Shown here: piece by piece, positions 45,001-54,007 of the stretch | Layout of the letters: the number at the start of each line of letters is the position of its first letter | Numbering within the stretch: the stretch's first letter is position 1 | Origin: Dyadobacter chenhuakuii | GTDB lineage: Bacteria > Bacteroidota > Bacteroidia > Cytophagales > Spirosomataceae | NCBI RefSeq assembly: GCF_023821985.2 | Contig: NZ_CP099631.1 | Span: 1-64,000 of the forward strand | Reading direction: 5' to 3' | Length of the DNA: 64,000 nt | Position numbers and translations under genes: made by a program | Notes under the pieces: generated by a model | Told to the model about the DNA's origin: nothing | What the model saw: only the letters and a program-made list of their open reading frames with translations | The model's database searches: none

Positions 45001-46071
45001 TTATCGGAAGACTTTCGTTTCTGTTACGATTTTTTCTATTGCGCGGAAATTGTTTTCCCTGGCTACTACAACACCTTTCTGGTCGATAAGGAAATACGTG
45101 GGGAATTCGGAGATATTGTAAGCTTTCATTACCTCACCCCGATCAAACTGAAAGTCAGTGAGATGAATCCAGTTGGCTTGGTGTTTTTCTATGGTTTTAA
45201 GCCAGGTTTCTTTGTCCTCACCCCATTCGGCACCAATGCCGATCATGGTGACTTCACCTTTATACTTTTCACGAAATGCCCGAAGTTCAGGCATCGACCG
45301 GATACACGGTCCGCACCAATGCCCCCAAAAATCAAGCAGCACATATTTCCCTAAATGCTGAGATAATTGTACTGAATCGCCTTTGGAGGAAACCAGTTTG
45401 AAATCCGGAGCTCTCTTGCCTCTTACAGGCTGATTTTTGATAATTTCAATGCGTTCCTCGGCTTTTTTACCAAAGTAACTTTCGCGTATCTGCGGGGGAA
45501 ATTCATGGAAGGCTGTGTCCAGATCTTCAATTGTAAGACTTGGGTCTTTGGTTAGCCCGTTCAATAAGTACATGGACGTTACGGAAGGCGTGTTCAGTTT
45601 CATAAACGCCCAGGTTTTCAGCTTTTGTTCTTCGTTCAATTTTTCTACCACTTCGGCAGATTGCCCTATCGCCTTTTGACGGTAAGCCCATTTAGTTTGA
45701 TTGTAGGCTGTAAGCAGGTCGTTTTCCTTAGTGCCTTTGATTTTCAGTTGCTCTGGTTTGTCGATGTTGCCCGAAACGGTAAGGTTTCCGGCTTCAAACC
45801 AAACGCCTCTCCAGGCCGGGTTTTTAATGAAAATATCGAACATGCCGTCGTCAGGCTTTTGAGCAACGTACCGGAAGCGATCGCCTTTGGCGACAACCGT
45901 ATCTATTTTATTAATGCCAGTCTGAATGTATCTGAATTGAATCGGGGTATCGCCAATGCCTTTGATCTCGCCGGTCAAAATGCAACTTTGAGCGACTACT
46001 CTCCAACTGCTAACAAGTAAGGCTAAGATGAAAAGGACAGTAGTCTTTTTTGACGGTGATATTACTCGCAT
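45001..46071 (-). CDS. Secreted TlpA-family thioredoxin-like protein (DUF4369-type N-terminus)
   Basis: 356 residues with a signal peptide (TVLFILALLVSSWRVVAQ). Residues ~28-125 look like a DUF4369 beta domain (CILTGEIKGIGDTPIQFRYI); the C-terminal AhpC/TSA-type domain has DFWGHWCGPC and EFPTYFLIDQKG. Probable envelope redox protein, paralogous in plan to 42710. Function in the plasmid unknown. Confidence 0.88.
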   Translation of the reverse strand: MRVISPSKKTTVLFILALLVSSWRVVAQSCILTGEIKGIGDTPIQFRYIQTGINKIDTVVAKGDRFRYVAQKPDDGMFDIFIKNPAWRGVWFEAGNLTVSGNIDKPEQLKIKGTKENDLLTAYNQTKWAYRQKAIGQSAEVVEKLNEEQKLKTWAFMKLNTPSVTSMYLLNGLTKDPSLTIEDLDTAFHEFPPQIRESYFGKKAEERIEIIKNQPVRGKRAPDFKLVSSKGDSVQLSQHLGKYVLLDFWGHWCGPCIRSMPELRAFREKYKGEVTMIGIGAEWGEDKETWLKTIEKHQANWIHLTDFQFDRGEVMKAYNISEFPTYFLIDQKGVVVARENNFRAIEKIVTETKVFR

Positions 46072-46219
46072 TTCCGAAAGGGACTAAAAGATGTGTAGCC
46101 AAGTAACTTGTTCTAAACTTAATTTATGTTTTGGAATAATATCAATCAATCTACCAGAAAATGTAGGCATAGTAGAAATTATTCTCACCTATTTAACAGA
46201 ACGGCCAGTTATATAAGAA

Positions 46220-46300
46220 CATTTGCTATTTGTACAACGATTCAGTTGGCCGGGATTGGCAGATGGCCAGTTTTTTATTGAGATTCCCTACAATGACTGA
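46220..46300 (+). pseudogene. Relic of the paralogue of the 39179 protein
   Basis: The frame from 46220 reads HLLFVQRFSWPGLADGQFFI then EIPYND and a TGA at 46298-46300. It matches YFIVVQRFRWPGLPDGQAFI at 39179-39655. Only ~26 residues remain. Confidence 0.75.
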
Positions 46301-46529
46301 AAGCTACCATATTGTGGGTGAACAGTTCGCTCAGAGAAAGGTCTTGGCCCCGGGCCGGCAGGAATTTAGGCGGATTCTGCAAGATTTAATTATTCTCGGA
46401 GCGCAAGGTATCATATTAGGTTGTACCGAAATGGGGCTTTTGGTGTCACAGGCAGATAGCTCCGTTCCACTGTTTGATATGATGGAGCTCCATGCCTTGG
46501 CTGCGGCAGAACAATCTGTCTGTAATTAG
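46300..46529 (+). pseudogene. C-terminal fragment of an Asp/Glu racemase family protein
   Basis: Reads IVGEQFAQRKVLAPGRQEF, RRILQDLIILGAQGIILGC (with the LGCTE catalytic-cysteine motif), LLVSQADSSVPLFDMMELHA and ends QSVCN. Only the C-terminal third of an aspartate racemase-type protein; the N-terminal cysteine is lost. Confidence 0.8.
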
Positions 46530-46547
46530 CAGATCTGTTTGAATAGC

Positions 46548-46612
46548 GGTTGTCGGAAATACTACATCAAAGATCCAATCCGCAGCTTAAATAATTGCTG
46601 GATCCTACCCTT
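46548..46612 (+). repeat. Recurring motif copy b
   Basis: GGTTGTCGGAAATACTACAT at 46548-46567, followed by CAAAGATCC and, further on, a TGCTGGA element shared with copies at 49492 and 59370. No gene in the 46530-46705 gap. Confidence 0.65.
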
Positions 46613-46705
46613 CTGAATCCTGTTTAATGAAGTGTCGAAGGAAGATAACAACAGGTCTGTCTAAAAAACCATTATTGAATGCATTCAGAGTCATATAATT
46701 TGTCA

Positions 46706-47104
46706 TCAAGCAGAATAACCTAGCATCCTGATTTGATCAACCAGCTTAAAAACATTGCCGACAGGTTCAAGCTCATCACCGAAATAGTGTTCTATGGAGC
46801 CATCATTGGATATGTGAATATGGCGTGTGCTGCCGCTTCCATATTTTTCCCATAAGGTTATATATCCGAGCTCGGAGTCTTCCACGTAGCCAAACTCTGT
46901 GGGCCCGCACCCTGCTGTTACAAGTTCGAAGATTGCTTTACAGGCACTTTCATCATTTCTGAGCTGGGTCAATGGTATGTATTGCATGGTCCTGGGAAGG
47001 TTAGCTTTGAAGACTTCATACTGCTCGACTTTTAAAGAGCTGTAAATTCTGCCGGTCAAATTAACCATAATATAGAGTCGGGCATACATTGCTCTCAGGA
47101 ACAT
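46706..47104 (-). CDS. Hypothetical protein
   Basis: 132 residues from ATG 47104, whose first base overlaps the TAA of the upstream gene (TAATG), showing coupling. Soluble and mixed (YIPLTQLRNDESACKAIF). No recognised family. A longer reading from 47149 would overlap the upstream gene, so 47104 is preferred. Confidence 0.65.
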   Translation of the reverse strand: MFLRAMYARLYIMVNLTGRIYSSLKVEQYEVFKANLPRTMQYIPLTQLRNDESACKAIFELVTAGCGPTEFGYVEDSELGYITLWEKYGSGSTRHIHISNDGSIEHYFGDELEPVGNVFKLVDQIRMLGYSA

Positions 47105-47355
47105 TACATTTGTTTTTCTGGCAAGGCCAGGTAAGCTGTAATGAGGCAATCGTAAATGGTCGCTTTATTTAACCTTCGCGGATCCCTCAGTTTGAATTCA
47201 AAGAGCCTGTCCGTGTATTCATCATAGACAAAGAATAGCAACGGATCTTCGCGTGTATAAATCTTATAGGGCTTGTTTCCAATCCATCCCATATAAGCCA
47301 TAAAATGGTCGAGCTTGAATGCTTGGATCTCCTGGATAAATTGATAATCGGTCAT
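47104..47355 (-). CDS. Hypothetical protein
   Basis: 83 residues from ATG 47355 (TDYQFIQEIQAFKLDHFMAY onward); a longer start at 47400 is possible. Soluble, contains GWIGNKPYKIYTREDPLLFF. Overlaps the next gene's start by one base, so both form an operon. No family recognised. Confidence 0.65.
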   Translation of the reverse strand: MTDYQFIQEIQAFKLDHFMAYMGWIGNKPYKIYTREDPLLFFVYDEYTDRLFEFKLRDPRRLNKATIYDCLITAYLALPEKQM

Positions 47356-47655
47356 ACCAGTGAATTTCTGGCTATTTAAGATATACCAAAGCCAATGCAC
47401 GAATCCAGTTAGCCGCCGGTGGGATTGATTTAACTAACGGCAGTTCCTGAATAATCTCAGGACTTGCATGTTTAATTATGATCTTATGATTGTTTCACTC
47501 GCGGTAGCAGGGATACGCGGAGGTGAGCGCCAGTGTTTTTCATTGATTCGAACAAACCATTGCTTTGTTGGCTTGGCAAATGTGTCATCAAGCAGAAAAC
47601 GCGCCTATCAACCTGTTTACGACTTACTGCAATAATCCTCCGATGACGACTTTTA
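47356..47655. other. Intergenic, no gene seen
   Basis: Promoter region of the two small genes and end of the DUF3800 gene. Nothing recognised. Confidence 0.3.
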
Positions 47656-48813
47656 TTAATCAATCACTTTACGGATTACTTTGTACTCATCGGCAGCCAG
47701 CACATCGATCTTTCCATCAGTAGCCATATGGATCTGGTCACGAAACCGTTTCACACGCGAAAGCATCGGCTCAATGATCGTGTTACTGTGACCTACGAAA
47801 TCATATAAGTCTTGCTGGCTTGCCGGCAGCTTATAGCCACGTGAGCTGCTGGCAATCAACACACCTGCATCCCGGAGCGGGGCAATCACCTTTGTTTGAA
47901 AATAATGAAGCGAAACATTTTTTCCCCTTCTGGCCCTGATATGCTCCATGAGCTCAAAGCTGGTGATGTAACGGGTTGGGCTAATATGCCGGAAATGAAA
48001 AAGCAGGTAGCTCAAACTGCTGACCTGGTCAATGGCCTGCGGGGCCTTGTCAGCTGATTTACGATGAAGGAAATCATTGGCCAGGTTCACACTAAGCTTG
48101 GACAAGAGCGGATCGAAGCTGGGTCCTGGCTGCGGCTGATTAATCAAATTATGCGCAAAGGCGTCCGGCCAAAACCTGATGGTTAAGACCTTCCGTTTAA
48201 GGATTTCTATGAACTCCCCTCTTTGATCAGTGATTACCGTTTCATCATAGCAGCGCGCGAGCGTCCCTGCAATAAAATGGGCGAGCTGGACAATCGGACT
48301 GTCGTCAGAGGCCACAAAGCCAAAGGAGGATTCATTGAAAAGGTTAGCAATATGGTTCTGCTGGACATAAGTAATAAAACCTTTCATAAAGGTCTCATCA
48401 CCGGTGCGGCCAGCGACCATTTCCAAATCCGGAAAAATCCGGAACAACTCCCGGTCAGCCAGTCCATGCAGGAACTTGAAAAAGGAGCCTTTGTAGCGTA
48501 GCCCCTCCCCTATCAACTGGCGTTTATCGACGATAACTGAAAACACCTGGAATGGCAACTCTTCCAGGTCTTCCAGCACTTCTTTCCTTTTAAGATGGTT
48601 ATTGCCGGTCTTTTCTGAGTCAATTTGTCCACCATTAAAGTGACGCTTACTTATCGCCCCGAGCACGGCCAAAACCTTTTCGACGTCTGCCTTGCCGATG
48701 ATCAGGGCAGTCACAATAAAATGGGTTGTTGGCAAGATCCCGGATGGGCCCTTTTTGGAAAAGTCAAGTGCGTTGTTGCCCCACTCACTTAAAAAGGCTG
48801 TGTGATGATGCAT
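47656..48813 (-). CDS. DUF3800-like domain protein
   Basis: 385 residues. The beginning (FLSEWGNNALDFSKKGPSGI ... HFIVTALIIGKADVEKVLAV) has the layout of DUF3800, an RNase H-like fold, though the usual DESG is degenerate. LPFQVFSVIVDKRQL is the next strand. The rest is helical. Lies 66 bp downstream of the 48880 gene, same strand. Activity uncertain given the altered N-terminal motif. Confidence 0.6.
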   Translation of the reverse strand: MHHHTAFLSEWGNNALDFSKKGPSGILPTTHFIVTALIIGKADVEKVLAVLGAISKRHFNGGQIDSEKTGNNHLKRKEVLEDLEELPFQVFSVIVDKRQLIGEGLRYKGSFFKFLHGLADRELFRIFPDLEMVAGRTGDETFMKGFITYVQQNHIANLFNESSFGFVASDDSPIVQLAHFIAGTLARCYDETVITDQRGEFIEILKRKVLTIRFWPDAFAHNLINQPQPGPSFDPLLSKLSVNLANDFLHRKSADKAPQAIDQVSSLSYLLFHFRHISPTRYITSFELMEHIRARRGKNVSLHYFQTKVIAPLRDAGVLIASSSRGYKLPASQQDLYDFVGHSNTIIEPMLSRVKRFRDQIHMATDGKIDVLAADEYKVIRKVID

Positions 48814-48879
48814 AATGGCTTAGGCCGGAGACCGGCAAAAGTGATTATCGTTTAGTGCCTACCGGCAAGGGTACTTTGA

Positions 48880-49368
48880 TTATTCTTCGGGCTGATCAGC
48901 AGTTTGCTGGCTATCCTTTGGCCTGCGTCCCCGTGGTTTGCCGGTATACGGTCCCTTCTCAGATGCCTGCTCAGGTGAGATTTCCAATGCGTAGCCAACT
49001 GAGCCCTCGTGCTGGAAGATTGAAGCGGTGAAGACATATTTCTGACTACCATAATCGATACCTCCTTTGCTAAGGATTAATTCCAGCGGTAAGGAGTATC
49101 CACGACCGGAACGTGTGATAGAAAAAGCGCCATCCTGATCTGTGGGGATTAGGTAAAGGTTTTTGATCTTGCGTTTGCCATTATCAGTTCCTACCAGGAA
49201 CCTGGTTGTATCGGGCTGGATACCCAGCTCTTCAATGGCCAGTGAGGGGAACACGATTTTGCCGGCAGCGGAAATATAGCCTTTGGGAAGTGATTTTACC
49301 TTTGCTTTCTTGTCTGCTTTTTGCTCATTTTCCTGCACGGAAAAGAAGCGGATATTTTTAGTTTTCAT
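48880..49368 (-). CDS. Hypothetical protein with AT-hook-like tail
   Basis: 162 residues from ATG 49368 (a start at 49443 would add residues without similarity). Beta-rich core (LPKGYISAAGKIVFPSLAIE) and a C-terminus YTGKPRGRRPKDSQQ with an AT-hook-like GRRP. Possible DNA binding. Its 5' end is copied, truncated, at 56356-56530. Confidence 0.6.
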   Translation of the reverse strand: MKTKNIRFFSVQENEQKADKKAKVKSLPKGYISAAGKIVFPSLAIEELGIQPDTTRFLVGTDNGKRKIKNLYLIPTDQDGAFSITRSGRGYSLPLELILSKGGIDYGSQKYVFTASIFQHEGSVGYALEISPEQASEKGPYTGKPRGRRPKDSQQTADQPEE

Positions 49369-49851
49369 TAATGGGTTTGGATTGGTGAATAACGCAGTGT
49401 GCAATATATAAAGCAGATGCCAAACAAAATATAATTTTGTCAAAGTGGTGCCAGCATAAGCAGTAGGGCCAGACAGTATACTACTTGAATTGGTTGTCGG
49501 AAATACTGCATCAAATATCCAGATCTGTGCTAAACTAATGCTGGAATATCCAGCAATTCATTTTTGCTAAGGCCACGACAATCATCCTATAGAATAAACG
49601 GGATGGAGCTCGGCCGTTAATCGCCTGCACAATTCATGATTTAGATTGCTCTGCCTGCTCATTTTGCCATATATCTTTTAACGTTTGTGTATTCTGTTTA
49701 CCTGGCAGGTTTTTCTTAAATATAGACATTGAAGTATTATCTAATTGTATTTATTAAATGGGGCCGGTCCATAAGTTGTCTACTAGTGAATTGTTTTTAA
49801 CAAAAAGAATATTTAGTATATTCACAACTGGCGGCATAATTCTCACATACC
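49369..49851. other. Intergenic with recurring motif copy c
   Basis: GGTTGTCGGAAATACTGCAT at 49492-49511 with flanking CAAATATCCAGATCTGTGCT and AAACTAATGCTGGAA, shared with copy d at 59370. No gene seen. Confidence 0.6.
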
Positions 49852-50445
49852 ATGAAACTGCTCATATCGTTTCTGATCGCAACAATTACCAATTCTTCAA
49901 TTGCCCAGCAGATAGTCGTTAACGCTGATGGGACGCATTCGACAGTACATTCCACAGGTAGCGGAACGGGCATTATTGTAAATCCAAATGGGACGCATTC
50001 GACAGTACATTCCACAGGCAGCGGTACGGGCATTATTGTAAATCCAAACGGTACGCATTCGACAGTACATTCCACAGGTAGTGGTACCGGCATTATTGTG
50101 AATCCTAACGGTACGCAGTCAACATTTCACTCTATTGGTAGCGACGCCGGGGTAATTGTTAACCCGAACGGTACCCATTCGACTTTTCATTCGGCGGGTA
50201 ATAATGCAAAAGTGATTGTCAATGCGGATGGAGCTCATACTATATTTCACTCGTACGGAAATAACAACGATGTAATAGGTAATTCTAACAACACATTTCC
50301 TCGATTTCACACTAAGGATTCCAGCGCTACTCCCGATTCGTCCCATCGGAAATCATTTAATAGATCAAGCAAGGACGCGCCTTCAAAATGGAGGGAGCCC
50401 AAAAGGCCTAAGAAAGAACCAGATCCTTACCCAGAAAAAGAATAG
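49852..50445 (+). CDS. Secreted protein of seven 20-residue His-rich repeats
   Basis: 197 residues. A signal peptide (LLISFLIATITNSSIA) is followed by seven tandem 20-residue units from residue 21, consensus IIVNPNGTHSTVHSTGSGTG, most conserved in units 1-3. The units are 60 bp in DNA (49912, 49972, 50032, 50092, 50152, 50212, 50272) and nearly identical in the first three. GTHSTVHS gives two histidines per unit. The tail (about 161-197) is basic and low complexity. A short beta-solenoid, surface adhesin or metal-binding fibre is plausible; function is unknown. Confidence 0.8.
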   Translation: MKLLISFLIATITNSSIAQQIVVNADGTHSTVHSTGSGTGIIVNPNGTHSTVHSTGSGTGIIVNPNGTHSTVHSTGSGTGIIVNPNGTQSTFHSIGSDAGVIVNPNGTHSTFHSAGNNAKVIVNADGAHTIFHSYGNNNDVIGNSNNTFPRFHTKDSSATPDSSHRKSFNRSSKDAPSKWREPKRPKKEPDPYPEKE

Positions 50446-50519
50446 CAACAGTGAGCGGTTAGTCTAAACCCTGACTTCGCCGATGCTCAAATTACAACAG
50501 CAGCAGCTGGCATAATTGC

Positions 50520-50753
50520 TTAAAGTTCTCTAAGTGTAGATAGAATAGCTAAAACAAGACTTTTGTTAACATGGCCTGCTCCGTTTGCATCATCAACAAC
50601 CCGGTATTCACCCTGATCGTCTTTTTCAAAAACTAGCTTTTTGCCCTCAATTTCAATTTGAAGCTGATAAGTATACCCTCGTGTGATAATTGTCAGTGGC
50701 AATTCAATAGTTGCGCCAAGATATTCGACTGGAAGTACATGGATTTCATTCAT
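50520..50753 (-). CDS. Small hypothetical protein
   Basis: 77 residues from ATG 50753 (a start at 50759 adds two). Beta-rich with EIEGKKLVFEKDDQGEYRVV, then a C-terminal helix (SLVLAILSTLREL). No TM or signal peptide. Family unknown. Confidence 0.6.
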   Translation of the reverse strand: MNEIHVLPVEYLGATIELPLTIITRGYTYQLQIEIEGKKLVFEKDDQGEYRVVDDANGAGHVNKSLVLAILSTLREL

Positions 50754-50840
50754 ACCCAAAAGTAGATATGAATGTATACAATATGAAACATTTTTGAACG
50801 GGTAAACCTTGATAAACCAGCTACGCTCACACCAATATAC

Positions 50841-51062
50841 CTAAACTTCAGGCCTAAAATATAGCCACATCCACATTACACCACTTATAAATGCCAGACT
50901 ACCAGTAAGACGCGTATTTGTAGCCGGCCTGGGAACCTGCCGAATTGGCTTTTTTTCGCTGTAAGCTATCCATGCCTGGTTTACATATGGCCATAGATGT
51001 GCTAATATCAGAAGACAATAGACGAGTGCGATTAAGCCATACCATGTTTTATCACTCCACAT
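50841..51062 (-). CDS. Small membrane protein, two TM
   Basis: 73 residues with TM helices YGLIALVYCLLILAHLWPYV and LTGSLAFISGVMWMWLYF joined by a basic loop (EKKPIRQVPRP). No recognised family. Confidence 0.55.
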   Translation of the reverse strand: MWSDKTWYGLIALVYCLLILAHLWPYVNQAWIAYSEKKPIRQVPRPATNTRLTGSLAFISGVMWMWLYFRPEV

Positions 51063-51302
51063 AAGCTCTTTTGTAGTTTTAATATCCTTTCCCCCAGTTA
51101 AACACTTTGGTTCTTAGATTCGTCATTTAACACAGAATCATTATCTGAACATAGGAGAATTTTCTTGATTCTGTCATATACATTACTAGCATTCAAGCAC
51201 ATTGTCAGCCTAATCGATAGTTTCTGAGCAGGCTCAATTCCTATCGTAATCAATTTGTAATACCTCACCATAGTTTAGCCATACTTAAATCGGGCAGAAC
51301 TA
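51063..51302. other. Intergenic, no gene seen
   Basis: 240 bases, no coding signal recognised. Confidence 0.25.
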
Positions 51303-51578
51303 CTACCTCCTGTACGTGAAGCAAACGGCTAACCACATAAGGGCAAACAGACAGACCATCGCTGTCTTCCAGCGCCCAGGCCAATTCCGAATTGAAAAAT
51401 AGAGTAGGACTTCCACCCCTAAAGCTGCCATGCCAGCCATCAAGTAATATTGGAATGGGAGCCTGTCAGCGTCGACGCTTCTCTCAAAAAGCGTCTGGAA
51501 TATCGAAAACAGCATGCTTCCAATGAGCATGAAGCGCCACCAGTCTTTTTGTAATTCCTGCTTCTTAACCTGATCCAT
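51303..51578 (-). CDS. Small membrane protein
   Basis: 91 residues with about three hydrophobic segments (FMLIGSMLFSIFQTLF, YYLMAGMAALGVEVLLYF, AMVCLFALMWLAVCF). No recognised family. Confidence 0.55.
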   Translation of the reverse strand: MDQVKKQELQKDWWRFMLIGSMLFSIFQTLFERSVDADRLPFQYYLMAGMAALGVEVLLYFSIRNWPGRWKTAMVCLFALMWLAVCFTYRR

Positions 51579-51881
51579 ACGTACGCATGAAATATAATTG
51601 AACTTATGTCGACCGTCCTACTATTACTGCCAATTGAAAAGGCAGCCAAACCCGTTCAAATACTGCTTAATATTTTAATTTACACTTTCCGACAGTCCAT
51701 GGTAAGCTTTTCATCCAACTTAAAGATGGTTCAAATGTCAACAGTATTCACCGGCGAAAGTGATCGAGTGTCAGAAATACTGCGTTATTTGTGACTATTT
51801 TTGAAATGTAACTTCAATTGTTAGGTCACCTGCAATTGATAGGCTCAATGTTATTTCACCCATGAACCTTAACATCAACAG
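51579..51881. other. Intergenic, no gene seen
   Basis: Short open stretches exist but have no protein-like features I trust. Confidence 0.25.
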
Positions 51882-52061
51882 ATGACATACTTTAAAAATA
51901 ATTTGGTTGCTATTACCGGCTTGCTGCTCATGGCCTTTTTCATTTACAAAGATTATCAGAGACCAATTTATGAGCGGAGTAATGCAACACCGATATATAT
52001 TGCAATTTTTACTATCCTGCTCATACTCCTGATTCTAATCTATTTTAAGAAAAGCGTGTAG
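51882..52061 (+). CDS. Small two-TM protein
   Basis: 59 residues, ATG 51882, TAG 52059-52061: TYFKNNLVAITGLLLMAFF, a middle DYQRPIYERSNATP and YIAIFTILLILLILIYFKKS. Two TM helices with polar loops on both sides. No family recognised; one of a set of small membrane proteins here. Confidence 0.55.
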   Translation: MTYFKNNLVAITGLLLMAFFIYKDYQRPIYERSNATPIYIAIFTILLILLILIYFKKSV

Positions 52062-52107
52062 GCTTCCCATTTTTAGAGGAGCAGTGATTTAGAGTTGGTT
52101 GTTGATT

Positions 52108-52347
52108 TTATCTAACTTTTGTCCTGAAATAGCCTTTTCCAAAATGGTTTGTCACTCTTCCATCAGAGGCAGTTTCAACTGACTCGAATTCTATTCTGCC
52201 ATACATACTATCACCGGGGGTATAATTTGGTTTATCAAGCGTAAGTTCTTGATATATAATCTTATGAAAAGGATTAATGCCATCAATGTCAATATCTGTA
52301 TAAAATAAGAGCCTACTTTGTATACTGTCTATTGGGCCGCACGTCAA
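52108..52347 (-). CDS. Hypothetical protein, probably truncated
   Basis: 79 residues with no ATG; a TTG at 52347 or an earlier codon could serve. The open frame upstream ends in a TGA near 52390, so the N-terminus is likely missing. Beta-rich. Low confidence as a functional gene. Confidence 0.3.
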   Translation of the reverse strand: MTCGPIDSIQSRLLFYTDIDIDGINPFHKIIYQELTLDKPNYTPGDSMYGRIEFESVETASDGRVTNHFGKGYFRTKVR

Positions 52348-52385
52348 GCGTGAATACTTAAATTTGATATAATAATACTCTCACT

Positions 52386-52838
52386 ATGAATAGGTTCAAA
52401 ATCTTTATTTACGTTTTTGCTTTGCTATTTCCTTCAACTTTTGTTGGCTGCACAAATAATAAAGAAGAAAAAGATGAAATAGGATTGAATAAAGCCATTT
52501 ATGTGGACGAGTTCAAGCTTACTTATTTTCGAAAAATGCTACTTAAAACATATAACAACGCTGACGCTGCCCGGGAAATCATCGAGCAAGATCATAGTGG
52601 ATTTACAGAGATCGTTTTAACAATGGCTGACTATAAGCTTTTGGACAGTTTAACAAATGCTGACAATGAATTCCTCAAGGCAGATTCTGCTTATAGCATT
52701 GGGAGACGAGCTGAAGGAGCGGAAGGCAAAAAATCACTTGGACTAATATTGGACAGAATTAGTAGCGATTGGCTTGACAGCTTAGCATTGAGAAGGTTTG
52801 AAATTTCCAATGTGAACAGTTCCATGCCTTATGATTGA
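52386..52838 (+). CDS. Lipoprotein, hypothetical
   Basis: 150 residues with signal peptide and lipobox FVGC, then a charged helical body (ADAAREIIEQDHSGFTEIVL). No recognised family. It starts near the 5' end of the minus-strand 52108 fragment. Confidence 0.6.
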   Translation: MNRFKIFIYVFALLFPSTFVGCTNNKEEKDEIGLNKAIYVDEFKLTYFRKMLLKTYNNADAAREIIEQDHSGFTEIVLTMADYKLLDSLTNADNEFLKADSAYSIGRRAEGAEGKKSLGLILDRISSDWLDSLALRRFEISNVNSSMPYD

Positions 52839-53076
52839 CGTCGAGCGGCCAATCATCAATCTTGCTTGTACCGCTACTTGCTGATGATGCTTGGATTCAA
52901 CATAACACCTTTTATACAACACCGGCTATCAAATGATCATCAAATAAAAAAAATGCTCTCACTATCTTGAAAAGGTGTTTTTATATCAATAAGACAAGAA
53001 ATAGAACATAGTCATCAAATAAAAGTCTAATGCATTGGAAGGTTTCCTTTAGATCATAATTGTATTTTATTGAATC

Positions 53077-53103
53077 AATAGTGCAACAACTTGTTGCACT
53101 ATT
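53077..53103. promoter_or_regulatory. 27-bp palindrome
   Basis: AATAGTGCAACAA (53077-53089), C, TTGTTGCACTATT (53091-53103). Not followed by a T-run, so it looks like an operator rather than a terminator. It shares the GCAACAA core with the operator at 4198-4218. Confidence 0.6.
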
Positions 53104-53125
53104 ATAACTACTTCATTATTGCTCT

Positions 53126-53262
53126 TTACAATTTATCAGACAGAGCTCGCAACTCCTTCTCGAGTTCCTGTATCGTCGGCAATTTTCCTTTCAAATTTGC
53201 AGGGATAGACTCGGTGATCCGAGGCTCCAATAGCCTTTGATTTCCTAAGCAGCAAACATAAC
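53126..53262 (-). pseudogene. C-terminal tail of an unknown protein
   Basis: A ~45-residue open tail with no start codon; its N-terminal part is lost. Helical and charged at the end. Confidence 0.35.
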
Positions 53263-53281
53263 ATACATCACCAGCGGCGTC

Positions 53282-53851
53282 TTATACCGGCAGCAACTTT
53301 TTATAAGTACCATCTGCGTTAAAGACAATAAGTAATGTGCCACCATTGCCTCCAACCATCCTGTGTGCCCCTTGTGTAATCTTCTTATTTGTAATTGGCC
53401 TTAGACTATCCGCCCACCGGCCTTTGATCGTTGGCCGGGTATAAACGCGGTCGCCGGTGATTTGTTCAAGGCATTGGTTTAGCCGATTTTTATCCCCTTT
53501 TGCAGGAATAACGTTCTGCATAGAGTCAGCACTAAAAATTAAAATGATGTCCCCTTCGAAAGTGGCGAAGCGCTCAGGCGGGTTATCCTTATAACTGTCA
53601 TCAATCGAAGGTATCAGAAGCCAGCAATCCTGGCCCAGCTCATTTCTAAATTCCCTGAGCATAACAATCCCTTTGTCGTTTTTCCACTCCTTTTTAACAC
53701 AATAATCTATGTAATCGGACAGGATTTTCTTCTTTCTTTGATCCGTATCAATTTTAACCTGTTTAACTTCTTTACAGGGCGGAAGTTCCTGGCTGGCACT
53801 TTTACATACAAGGCCAGTGATTGCAAACGCTAAAACTATAAGATTTCTCAT
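53282..53851 (-). CDS. Secreted hypothetical protein
   Basis: 189 residues from ATG 53851; an earlier start adds ~22 residues without a signal. Signal peptide LIVLAFAITGLVCKSASQ. The mature part has AHRMVGGNGGTLLIVFNADG near the end. No family recognised. Confidence 0.6.
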   Translation of the reverse strand: MRNLIVLAFAITGLVCKSASQELPPCKEVKQVKIDTDQRKKKILSDYIDYCVKKEWKNDKGIVMLREFRNELGQDCWLLIPSIDDSYKDNPPERFATFEGDIILIFSADSMQNVIPAKGDKNRLNQCLEQITGDRVYTRPTIKGRWADSLRPITNKKITQGAHRMVGGNGGTLLIVFNADGTYKKLLPV

Positions 53852-54007
53852 GAGTAGAGAGAAGTTTATGGTTACAAACAGTAAAAACCGACGTTTCTGA
53901 GCTATTACTGAAAACATCCTTATAAGGCAATGCTAGTTACAAATGTATGTCGACAACCAACCTTATAGACAGGAATACCAAAAGTTGGATTAACACAAAT
54001 TCAAATA

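Larger units (their letters stand above)
52839..53281. other. Gap with a long palindrome and a coding remnant
   Basis: 53077-53103 is a perfect 13-bp inverted repeat. 53126-53262 on the minus strand reads GNQRLLEPRITESIPANLKG then KLPTIQELEKELRALSDKL, a start-less tail of an unknown protein. No complete gene. Confidence 0.5.

Noticed and set aside
51606..51794. 62-residue plus-strand ORF
   Set aside because: No ribosome site, no protein-like pattern, and overlaps the promoter area of the 51303 gene.
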